From JAMCRD01 sp964633405 (GTDB taxonomy: Bacteria; Patescibacteriota; Minisyncoccia; UBA6257; Colwellbacteraceae), in assembly GCA_964633405.1 (NCBI GenBank), contig CAZWFV010000019.1, positions 1 through 7,706 of the forward strand: a stretch of DNA of 7,706 nucleotides, read 5' to 3'. The notes under the pieces were generated by a model. The model made no database searches. It was not told where the DNA came from and worked only from the letters and a program-made list of their open reading frames with translations. The position numbers and the translations under genes are program-made. Positions 1 to 5,637 of the stretch are shown here, in pieces (position 1 is the first letter of the stretch; every line of letters starts with the position of its first letter).

Positions 1-179
1 GTGTGGCGGTATATCTCACTGGTGGTCATGCCCGGCTTAAGCTCAGAGCTGACGTGCGAGACGATCCGGTCCATCGCTTCCGGGCTAGCTCCGACTCTTT
101 CCAGCGAGCGACGGAGTTTTCCTTCGTCGAACGGTTCCTTCTCACCCGAAGCTTTGACGATTATCACCGGTTGATTCAT
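1..179 (-). CDS. ATP-cone domain protein, N-terminal part (3' end outside window)
   Basis: The minus strand read from an ATG at 179 is open to the window edge and gives 59 residues starting MNQPVIIVKASGEKEPFDEG. The pattern V-x-K-x-(S/D)-G-E-x-x-P-F-D-x-x-K-L-R-R-S-L, then R-V-G-A near residues 28-31 and G-M-T-T-S-E-I-Y near 50-57, is that of the ATP-cone, a regulatory ATP/dATP-binding domain known from class I and III ribonucleotide reductases and NrdR. NrdR is unlikely because its zinc ribbon precedes the cone, whereas here the cone starts at residue 4. From memory, proteins starting this way in Patescibacteria are often ATP-cone/Mrr-like restriction endonuclease fusions; a ribonucleotide reductase is the main alternative. 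The part that would decide is outside the window. There is no Shine-Dalgarno sequence before the ATG, and the start codon lies inside a palindrome (174-189). The gene is divergent from the operon at 249. Confidence 0.75.
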   Translation of the reverse strand, partial: MNQPVIIVKASGEKEPFDEGKLRRSLERVGASPEAMDRIVSHVSSELKPGMTTSEIYRH

Positions 180-189
180 TTATATGAAT
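174..189. repeat. Palindrome over the start codon of the ATP-cone gene
   Basis: ATTCATTTATATGAAT consists of two perfect 6-bp arms (ATTCAT/ATGAAT) around a 4-nt centre. The left arm contains the reverse complement of the ATG at 179-177. It could be an operator or a weak hairpin covering the translation start of the ATP-cone gene. It does not look like the known NrdR box. It is short and AT-rich, so chance cannot be excluded. Confidence 0.4.
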
Positions 190-248
190 GATACTCGCAT
201 AGACTCCGCCGTCGCAATGGGTAAAATATAAATAACCGAACTGATAAC
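180..248. promoter_or_regulatory. Divergent intergenic region with AT-rich promoter-like sequence
   Basis: This 69-bp gap separates two divergent genes and must hold both promoters. For the rightward operon, TAAAAT (222-227) is preceded by TAGACT (200-205) at 16-bp spacing, a moderate match to sigma-70 elements, and an overlapping TATAAA is at 227-232. A start would fall some 8-15 nt before the ATG at 249. For the leftward gene no clear -35/-10 pair stands out; AT-rich TATATT-like sequence at about 224-229 could serve. No Shine-Dalgarno sequence precedes either ATG. Confidence 0.35.
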
Positions 249-746
249 ATGATCTTAGCTACGCACGCTATAGTCGGAGCCGCAGCTGGCAGGTTGTTCG
301 ACAATCCGTGGCTGTCCTTCGCCGCAGGATACGTAAGCCACCTGGCCATCGACGCCATCCCCCACTCACAATATAAACTGACCTCCCATACCAGGGACAA
401 AGCCAATCCCTTGTCTGAGGATATGATCATCGACCGGCGTTTCGTCGGCGACATAATCAAAATCGCCATAGACTGCGTCGGCGGATTCCTGCTGGCGTTT
501 CTCATCTTCCGGGGCGGCCTAAACCTGAACACCGGTAATATCTCCTTGCTGTCCGGAGCCGCGGGAGGCGTCTTCCCCGATCTGCTGCAATTCATCTACT
601 TTAAGATACGGCGCGAACCGTTTACCGCTCTCCAGAAGCTGCACAACAAAGTCCATACCAAACTGGAGCTTCACGGTTTCGTAGGCATAGCTTCACAGGT
701 GGCGGTGATCGCCCTGGCCGTCATAGTATCCAAACTTATCAGATAA
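249..746 (+). CDS. YdjM/DUF457-like membrane-bound putative metal-dependent hydrolase
   Basis: This is a 165-residue membrane protein. It opens with ATHAIVGAAAG, followed by GYVSHLAIDAIPH (residues 27-39) and GAAGGVFPDLLQF (103-115). The N-terminal T-H-x-x-x-G, the S-H-L-x-x-D-x-x-P-H box and the later F-P-D are the recurrent features of the YdjM/DUF457 family, annotated as inner-membrane putative metal-dependent hydrolases; biochemical function is poorly established. Candidate metal ligands are H6, H31, D35, H39 and D111, with H132 and H136 nearby. Hydrophobic segments lie at about 66-88, 96-117 and 143-162. It is first in a rightward operon, and its TAA stop shares one base with the fpg ATG (TAATG), so the two are probably translationally coupled. 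The ATG is the first in-frame start after the divergent promoter region; no Shine-Dalgarno sequence is seen. The family assignment is reasonable, but the substrate is unknown. Confidence 0.6.
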   Translation: MILATHAIVGAAAGRLFDNPWLSFAAGYVSHLAIDAIPHSQYKLTSHTRDKANPLSEDMIIDRRFVGDIIKIAIDCVGGFLLAFLIFRGGLNLNTGNISLLSGAAGGVFPDLLQFIYFKIRREPFTALQKLHNKVHTKLELHGFVGIASQVAVIALAVIVSKLIR

Positions 747-1603
747 TGCCCGAGTTACCTGAGGTAGAGACAGTAAGAAGGAAACTTGAACCGCTGACCG
801 GCAGGACCGTCAGATCCTTCTGGAACAACTGGCCGCGCGGCCTCAAGTCCAAACGCGACACACAATCTATATCCCGTGACATAAGCGGACGCAAGATATT
901 GAGGCTCCGCCGCCACGGTAAGGTATTGCTCATCGAACTGGGCGGCAGACGTTCCAGATCCGGAGATGTGGAGCGGCTGTTGGCCTTCCACCTTCGAATG
1001 AGCGGGGGGTTATATATGGGGTTATCACAGGAAAAGATCCCGTTCAAGGAACTCAAACACATACATACAATCGTTTATTTCACCGACGGCAGAGAACTCA
1101 GGTTCCACGATCCGCGGAAGTTCGGGCTGGTCTGGTACGGCACGCCGAAGGAAGTTGGAGGACACAGATATTTCACTGAAATCGGGCCGGACGCACTTAA
1201 CCTGAATCTCAGAGAGTTCAAGGAGAATATGCGCGAGCATATTGGGATGGTAAAGCCGCTGCTGCTCCGCCAGGATTTTGTGGCCGGCATAGGGAATATC
1301 GTTGCCGACGAGACTCTGTGGGGCGCGAAGGTCCATCCGCGGCAAAGAGTCGAGAAGTTGGGCGACCATCAGATCAACGCAATCTATAGGTCGCTCATCA
1401 ACGTGCTACGCCGCGGGATAGAAGCCGGAGGGGCCACGCTGAGGGACTGGAAACATCCCGACAACGAGGAGGGTAAGTTCCAGGAATACATGAAGGTATA
1501 TGGACGAAAGGGAAAACCCTGTCCGACTTGCCGTACGAAGATAAGACGGATAGTTGTCGGCGGCAGGGGCACATGGATATGTGAGAAATGTCAGAGACTG
1601 TAA
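746..1603 (+). CDS. mutM: Formamidopyrimidine-DNA glycosylase (Fpg/MutM)
   Basis: Base-excision repair enzyme of 285 residues that removes 8-oxoguanine and formamidopyrimidines and cuts the abasic site by beta,delta-elimination. It starts with the family signature MPELPEVETV: Pro2 becomes the catalytic N-terminal nucleophile after Met removal and Glu3 is the acid. The conserved lysine is K59 (R-H-G-K-V), the lesion-probing methionine is M85 (H-L-R-M-S-G), and the void-filling R/F loop is HDPRKFG (121-127). The helix-two-turn-helix element G-I-G-N is at 181-184. A complete zinc finger closes the protein, C259-x2-C262-x16-C279-x2-C282, with the DNA-contacting R274. All catalytic positions are intact, so an active enzyme is expected. 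A short Arg/Ser/Gly-rich insert (about 66-75) makes it slightly longer than usual. It overlaps the preceding gene by 1 bp and tsaC by 16 bp. Confidence 0.97.
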   Translation: MPELPEVETVRRKLEPLTGRTVRSFWNNWPRGLKSKRDTQSISRDISGRKILRLRRHGKVLLIELGGRRSRSGDVERLLAFHLRMSGGLYMGLSQEKIPFKELKHIHTIVYFTDGRELRFHDPRKFGLVWYGTPKEVGGHRYFTEIGPDALNLNLREFKENMREHIGMVKPLLLRQDFVAGIGNIVADETLWGAKVHPRQRVEKLGDHQINAIYRSLINVLRRGIEAGGATLRDWKHPDNEEGKFQEYMKVYGRKGKPCPTCRTKIRRIVVGGRGTWICEKCQRL

Positions 1604-2214
1604 GGGACAACAGAACCGGAATAAAAGCCGCCGCAACGATACTGAAGCGAGGCGGCACCGTCGTCTTCCCCACCGAGACGCTCTATGCCCTGGGGGCGGC
1701 GGCTACGAACGGCGGAGCGGTAAGGAAGATATACCGCATAAAACGGCGGCAGAAAGACAGATTACTTCCGGTGATAGTCGGCAGCATCGGCCAAGCAAGA
1801 CATTATTTCGTCCTTAAGGGCGACAACGCCAAATTGGCCAGAGCATTCTGGCCGGGAGCCTTGTCGCTCATCCTGCGGACCAAATCCAAACGCTTATCCA
1901 CATCCTTGGGAAACGACTACGTAGCCGTCCGCCTCTCAGCCAACCAGACGGCCAAGGAACTGGCCGGAGCCTGCCGGGCACCGATCGTATCGACCTCAGC
2001 CAACCTTTCCGGCAAGCCGGGCTGCTTCACCGTCGCCGCCGTAATCAGGCAACTGGCCAAATCAGATCACCTCCCCGACTTATATATAGACGGCGGGACA
2101 CTCAGGAAATCGCCGCCCTCCACCATAATATGCGCCGGGGCTAAGGGGGTGTCATTGATACGCGAGGGGAAGGTCCCGCTTCAGCGGATAACTAGACTCT
2201 TAGGTACCTCCTGA
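1588..2214 (+). CDS. tsaC: Threonylcarbamoyl-AMP synthase (TsaC/YrdC/Sua5 family)
   Basis: This 208-residue single-domain YrdC protein makes L-threonylcarbamoyl-AMP from threonine, bicarbonate and ATP, the first step of the t6A modification at A37 of ANN-decoding tRNAs; TsaD and partners transfer the group. Diagnostic stretches are GGTVVFPTETLYALG (22-36), the basic K-I-Y-R-I-K-R-R segment (47-54), FWPGALSLIL (87-96), V-A-V-R-L (112-116), PIVSTSANLSG (132-142) and P-S-T-I (177-180) followed by I-R-E-G (191-194). The length fits TsaC; the extra C-terminal Sua5 domain is absent. The basic loop reads KRRQKDRLLP where KGRP...KP is more usual, a small deviation. The ATG at 1588 lies inside fpg (16-bp overlap, different frame), suggesting coupled translation. 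The gene ends with TGA and overlaps the 3' end of the convergent ftsX by 23 bp. Confidence 0.93.
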   Translation: MSETVRDNRTGIKAAATILKRGGTVVFPTETLYALGAAATNGGAVRKIYRIKRRQKDRLLPVIVGSIGQARHYFVLKGDNAKLARAFWPGALSLILRTKSKRLSTSLGNDYVAVRLSANQTAKELAGACRAPIVSTSANLSGKPGCFTVAAVIRQLAKSDHLPDLYIDGGTLRKSPPSTIICAGAKGVSLIREGKVPLQRITRLLGTS

Positions 2215-3100
2215 TGGCCACCATACCCGAGATCACCCCGATCGCGGCTCCGAAGAGCAACTCATAAAGGAATATCTTGAATATATTGGCGGTAAAGTAG
2301 CCCATTAAGTTCATCTCCGGTATGAAAACAGCCACATATGGCGATGTGAAATAGACCAGCGGGGCGCCGATGACAATACTCAGCAAAGCGGCGATCGCGC
2401 CGTATATTATCCCTTCGACGATAAACGGACCCCTGATCAACGAGTTGGAAGCTCCTACCAGCCGCATCACTTCTATCTCTTCACGATTCGAATATATCGC
2501 CAGGAGTATGGTGTTGAACGCCACCAGTATGGCCAGCACGGCGAACAGCACCGTCAGGATAAGTCCGCCCTCCCGGCCGATATTGACTATCTTGGCTAGT
2601 CTGTCTATCACCACCTGATTCTGCTGGTAACTTATGTTGTCTATCAGGCTGCTGAAGGAAGGGTTCTGCAGATAGGAGGCGATATCGGAATATTTTGACG
2701 GATCGTTGGCCTTTATATTAAGTGATGCTTCCAGGGGGTTGGTGCCGAGCTGCTGTATCGCCTGGGATATGGTCTGATCACCTTGATGCTGCGCCTCGAA
2801 AGTGGCTAAAGCCTGAGTCTGGGAAATGTAATCGACGCTCTTTACCTCAGTCAGCTTCTCCAATTGGCTCTGGATGTTCAATATATCGTCCTCGGACGTG
2901 GTCGTCTTGAAGTAAACGCTGATGTCTATTTTACTCTGGATCGTGTTGAAGGCCTGCTGTGATATCCTGTTGAAAACGATCAACCCCTCGAAGACCATCA
3001 GCGCCAGCAAGATCACGAACAGCGTGGCTATCGAGATGAGACGGTGTCTCCAGAAATTCTGGAAACCGTGCTTTATTATCCGGTATAGAGTGGTGGCCAT
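2192..3100 (-). CDS. ftsX: Cell-division ABC transporter permease FtsX
   Basis: Membrane partner of FtsE, 302 residues. The FtsEX complex does not clearly transport a solute; it uses ATP hydrolysis to switch on peptidoglycan hydrolases or their activators at the septum. The architecture is typical: a short cytoplasmic N-terminus with N-F-W-R-H-R (15-20), TM1 at about 22-43, a large extracytoplasmic domain at about 45-173, and then TM2 (177-202), TM3 (226-250) and TM4 (272-293). The loop SNREEIEVMRLVGAS (204-218) is the conserved cytoplasmic coupling segment of FtsX/MacB-type permeases. K-I-D-I-S-V-Y-F (57-64) after TM1 is also a family feature. The start is 8 nt after the ftsE stop, so the two are co-translated. 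The last 23 bp overlap tsaC on the opposite strand. No hydrolase partner is visible, as the operon ends here. Confidence 0.95.
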   Translation of the reverse strand: MATTLYRIIKHGFQNFWRHRLISIATLFVILLALMVFEGLIVFNRISQQAFNTIQSKIDISVYFKTTTSEDDILNIQSQLEKLTEVKSVDYISQTQALATFEAQHQGDQTISQAIQQLGTNPLEASLNIKANDPSKYSDIASYLQNPSFSSLIDNISYQQNQVVIDRLAKIVNIGREGGLILTVLFAVLAILVAFNTILLAIYSNREEIEVMRLVGASNSLIRGPFIVEGIIYGAIAALLSIVIGAPLVYFTSPYVAVFIPEMNLMGYFTANIFKIFLYELLFGAAIGVISGMVAIRRYLRV

Positions 3101-3108
3101 ATCTATTA

Positions 3109-3786
3109 TTATATTGAATACCGCCCGCTGGGATCGTCGCGGATGAGTCGCCCGTCCTCCAGCACAATTACCCGTCCGCCTAACTGGTTAACGACGTCTT
3201 TGTTGTGTGTCGCCAAAAGGACGGTTGTGCCTAGCTCATTTATCTTAGTCAGTAAGCCGATGATGCTCGTGGTGTTGACTGGATCTAGGTTGCCCGTAGG
3301 CTCATCGGCCAGAATGACGTCGGGGTGATTAACCATCGCCCGGGCGATGGCTACTCGCTGCTTTTCCCCGCCCGACAGCTCGTTTATGAAGTTCCTGGTC
3401 TTGCTGCGTAAGTCGACCAGATCCAACACCTCCATCACCAGATCTTGTATCTCTTTCTCAGGCCGACCGGCCACTTCCAACGCAAAGGCGATATTTTCAT
3501 ATACGTTCTTATTTGGCAGGAGTTTGAAGTCCTGGAAAATCGTGCCGATATGACGCCTGAGCCTGGGCAAACTTCCGGAATGGAGTCTACCGACGTCGTA
3601 CGGTCCGAAGATAACGCGGCCCTTGGTCGGTTTCTCTTCGCCTATCAGTAATTTGACTATGGTGGACTTCCCAGCCCCGGACCGCCCCACTATGGAGACG
3701 AATTCCTTGGGCTCTATCTTGAAAGTTACGTCGATTAAGGCGTGGTGACTGTTATAGTCCCTGGAAACGTTCTGGAAATTTATCAT
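3109..3786 (-). CDS. ftsE: Cell-division ATP-binding protein FtsE
   Basis: Cytoplasmic ABC ATPase that pairs with FtsX to drive septal peptidoglycan hydrolysis. I chose the ATG at 3786 (225 residues, starting MINFQNVSRDY, as FtsE proteins usually do) over a TTG three codons upstream. All ABC motifs are intact. Numbering from the ATG, they are Walker A GRSGAGKST at 34-42, Q-loop Gln85 in I-F-Q-D-F-K-L-L-P, signature LSGGE at 137-141, Walker B V-I-L-A-D-E-P at 157-163 with catalytic Glu162, D-loop G-N-L-D, and switch His194 in A-T-H-N. The aromatic/hydrophobic F-K-L-L-P stretch after the Q-loop is typical of FtsE. No Shine-Dalgarno sequence is present, and a promoter-like -10 box ends only 8 nt before the ATG. 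Order prfB-ftsE-ftsX is a widely conserved bacterial arrangement. Confidence 0.95.
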   Translation of the reverse strand: MINFQNVSRDYNSHHALIDVTFKIEPKEFVSIVGRSGAGKSTIVKLLIGEEKPTKGRVIFGPYDVGRLHSGSLPRLRRHIGTIFQDFKLLPNKNVYENIAFALEVAGRPEKEIQDLVMEVLDLVDLRSKTRNFINELSGGEKQRVAIARAMVNHPDVILADEPTGNLDPVNTTSIIGLLTKINELGTTVLLATHNKDVVNQLGGRVIVLEDGRLIRDDPSGRYSI

Positions 3787-3794
3787 CTTCGGCA

Positions 3795-3823
3795 ATTTTA
3801 GCAGAAAACCGCTTTGGTGTCAT
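3795..3823 (-). promoter_or_regulatory. Putative sigma-70-type promoter for ftsEX
   Basis: Read on the minus strand, ATGACA (3823-3818) and TAAAAT (3800-3795) are separated by exactly 17 bp. This is close to the TTGACA-N17-TATAAT consensus (5/6 and 5/6 matches). It lies in the only sizeable gap of the minus-strand gene series. The -10 box ends 8 nt before the ftsE ATG, so transcription would start at or just before the start codon, giving a leaderless or near-leaderless mRNA. This is a sequence match only. Confidence 0.45.
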
Positions 3824-3848
3824 ATGCGATATCCCCTTAATCTAGGGT

Positions 3849-4809
3849 CTATATGCGCAGCTCGGCTTCTATGAAGTCCTCCAGGTCGCCGGAGAGTACC
3901 CCCTCCGCATCGGACGTCTCTACGCCGGTCCGATGGTCTTTAACCAGCTTGTACGGATGGAGGACGTACGAGCGTATTTGATTCCCCCACTCCGGCTTGA
4001 CCTTCGTCCTGAGGTCGGTCAGCTCTCTGGCTTCGGTGTCTTCCATCAGCCCGACCAGCTTTGCCGTTAGGATGGACAGGGCTCTTGCTCTGTTCTGGGT
4101 CTGGGAGCGTTCCGCTTGGGAAGCCGCCCCGATTCCCGTCGGAATATGCATCACCCTGACCGCCGTTTCCACCTTGTTGACGTTCTGTCCGCCTGGCCCG
4201 CTGGAACGTCTGAATTCCCACTTGAGATCGCTTTCCGGTATTTTGACTCTCTCCAGTTCTATGAGCGGCAGCACCGGAAGCACCTCGACCAGGGCGAAGG
4301 AAGTATGTCGCAGATCTTTGGAGTCGAAGGGCGATATCCTGACCAGGCGATGCACGCCGCTCTCTTTCTTGAGGAAACCGTAGGCCTGCTTCCCCTTTAT
4401 CTCTATTGTGTCGTCGTTTATGACGGTCACTTTCCAGCCGCGCCGCTCGGCGTATTTGACGTACATCGCGATGAGCATCTGCGCCCAGTCCCCCGCATCC
4501 TCTCCGCCGACCCCGGGATAGACCGACACCGTAGCCGACATACCGTCATACTTTCCGGCGAATAGTAGACTAGATTCGAACTTGCGCAGAGCATCAATCG
4601 AATCTATAGCTTCGAATCGGTTTATGAGATCGCGCAGCACACTGGCCTCCTTGCTCTTGGCCTCAGCCGACCAGCGGTCCGACTTCCAGATATCGGCTTC
4701 GGAGATCTCAAGCTCCAAATCTCTCAACTTGGTCTTCTTTACGGCTATGTCAAAGCCTCTCGCCTAAGCGGCGAGTGAGCTCTTCCAGATTTATGGCTTC
4801 CTCTTTCAT
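3849..4809 (-). CDS. prfB: Peptide chain release factor 2 (RF2), with programmed +1 frameshift
   Basis: RF2 ends translation at UGA and UAA. The gene is in two frames. Nineteen codons run from the ATG at 4809 to CTT (4755-4753), followed by in-frame TGA (4752-4750). Slipping +1 over the T resumes at GAC (4751-4749) and continues to TAG at 3849, giving 319 residues. In the joined protein the UGA-reading motif S-P-F is at 159-161, the peptidyl-tRNA hydrolysis motif GGQ is at 206-208 (SSGPGGQNVNK), and Q-I-R-S-Y-V-L plus R-T-G-V-E-T mark the C-terminus. The protein is about 46 residues shorter than E. coli RF2 (365). The loss lies upstream of S-P-F, mostly in the helical domain 1, since the SPF-GGQ spacing is nearly the same. 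Low RF2 lets ribosomes slip and make more RF2, the classical autoregulation. It starts 21 nt after the nucleotidyltransferase gene without a Shine-Dalgarno sequence. Confidence 0.95.
4749..4775 (-). promoter_or_regulatory. prfB programmed +1 frameshift site with upstream stem-loop
   Basis: The slip site is CTT-TGA-C (4755-4749), identical to the classical RF2 recoding core. Purine-rich GGCGAGAGG lies directly upstream (4764-4756). The part GGCGAG is the 3' arm of a perfect 6-bp inverted repeat, CTCGCC (4775-4770) and GGCGAG (4764-4759), with a 5-nt loop. Usually an AGGGGG-like element sits 3 nt before CTT and pairs with 16S rRNA. Here that exact place is GGCGAG, a poor match, and GAGG instead abuts CTT with no spacer. 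The recoding call is firm; a role for the stem-loop is inferred. Confidence 0.85.
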
Positions 4810-4830
4810 GTTACAGATATATTATTACCG

Positions 4831-5637
4831 TTACCTGCCTTTTCCACCAGAGGTGAGTTCGCGCCAGTAATCCGCGAGTTCCTTCTGTCGTTTCAACGAA
4901 TCGCTTTCTTTCTTGGCTACGGCGACCACCTCCCGCTCGGTCCAGGTACGATAGTCGCTGGTAAACGTCTTGGGGGTCATAGCTTCGTAGGCCGTCATCC
5001 TCTCCTTGAGGTTCCCGGCTGCGAAGTACTTCTCGGCCAGTTCCCAATATGCCGGGTCGTTCATTTTCAAATACTTGATGGCATTTTTCTCTCCTCGCCA
5101 GGGTACGTTGCGCAGCGCAAAATATGTGGTAATAAGCTGGATAACGCTGTACGACAGGCACAGCTCCAGCGCGTCGCTATAGTCGGCCTTGTTGGCCTTG
5201 AAATACCTCCTGTTGCGGATGAGGTTGTAGTTCGCCATTTGCCAAGATGAGAACTTGTTCTCCGCGGCTACGGTCACGCTTGGCGAAGCGGCCAGTTTTT
5301 CCTTAAAGGCGGTCGTTTTGCCGGACTTGTCGAATTTTATCTCGGAATCTATAAGCCAGCTGGCCAGGATCGCATCCATAGAATTGCCCTCCAACTGCGG
5401 AACGGAGCTGATGCGGTCTATGTCGCCGACATCGAAGAAGAATATGTCGGCAAACTTCCCGTCGATGAAGGTGTAGACCGATCTTATATCCTTGGTGTTG
5501 CGCTTCAGGATGATGACTAGGTCTGTGTCGCTCAATTCCGTCGACTTTCCCGAGACCGAGGAACCGGTCAGGAACGCGGCGTCGACCTCTTCGCTCGCCC
5601 TTAGTTTGTCCATTATGTCATCTAACTGGGTTCTCAT
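4831..5637 (-). CDS. Nucleotidyltransferase-domain protein, target unknown
   Basis: This 268-residue soluble protein has a DNA polymerase beta-type nucleotidyltransferase core. F-L-T-G-S-S (22-27) followed by S-D-T-D-L-V-I-I-L (36-44) is the hG[GS]...DhD motif. D37 and D39 would bind the metal ions, and D64 in A-D-I-F-F-F is a good candidate for the third carboxylate, so the core looks catalytically complete. The remainder (about 90-268) is mostly helical and charged, with no transmembrane segment. The overall layout is reminiscent of aminoglycoside or lincosamide nucleotidyltransferases and other MNT-type enzymes that transfer NMP to small molecules or proteins, but I cannot name the target. 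Its ATG overlaps the flippase stop by 4 nt (ATGA), indicating coupled translation, and prfB follows 21 nt downstream. There is no neighbouring HEPN gene, which argues against a typical MNT/HEPN toxin-antitoxin pair. Confidence 0.75.
   Translation of the reverse strand: MRTQLDDIMDKLRASEEVDAAFLTGSSVSGKSTELSDTDLVIILKRNTKDIRSVYTFIDGKFADIFFFDVGDIDRISSVPQLEGNSMDAILASWLIDSEIKFDKSGKTTAFKEKLAASPSVTVAAENKFSSWQMANYNLIRNRRYFKANKADYSDALELCLSYSVIQLITTYFALRNVPWRGEKNAIKYLKMNDPAYWELAEKYFAAGNLKERMTAYEAMTPKTFTSDYRTWTEREVVAVAKKESDSLKRQKELADYWRELTSGGKGR

Noticed and set aside
3..191. A 62-codon plus-strand open frame at the left edge
   Set aside because: The opposite strand encodes a recognisable ATP-cone, which explains the open frame.
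1006..1025. Short direct repeat GGGGTTAT inside fpg
   Set aside because: Eight bases repeated once inside conserved coding sequence; likely coincidence of codons for Gly-Leu.
3787..3848. Terminator between prfB and ftsE
   Set aside because: Only a 4-bp CCCT/AGGG stem is present (about 3834-3847) with no T run; it is too weak to call.
3997..4565. Two plus-strand open frames of 128 and 149 codons opposite prfB
   Set aside because: They lie entirely within the well-supported prfB gene, show no recognisable domain, and have compositions typical of antisense shadows.
4750..4752. In-frame TGA early in prfB, as a nonsense mutation or pseudogene
   Set aside because: The context CTT-TGA-C at codon 20 is the known RF2 recoding signal, and the +1 frame continues seamlessly into a complete RF2.
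4831..5637. MNT-type toxin-antitoxin module
   Set aside because: The protein is longer than minimal MNT antitoxins and its neighbours are a flippase and prfB, with no HEPN partner visible.
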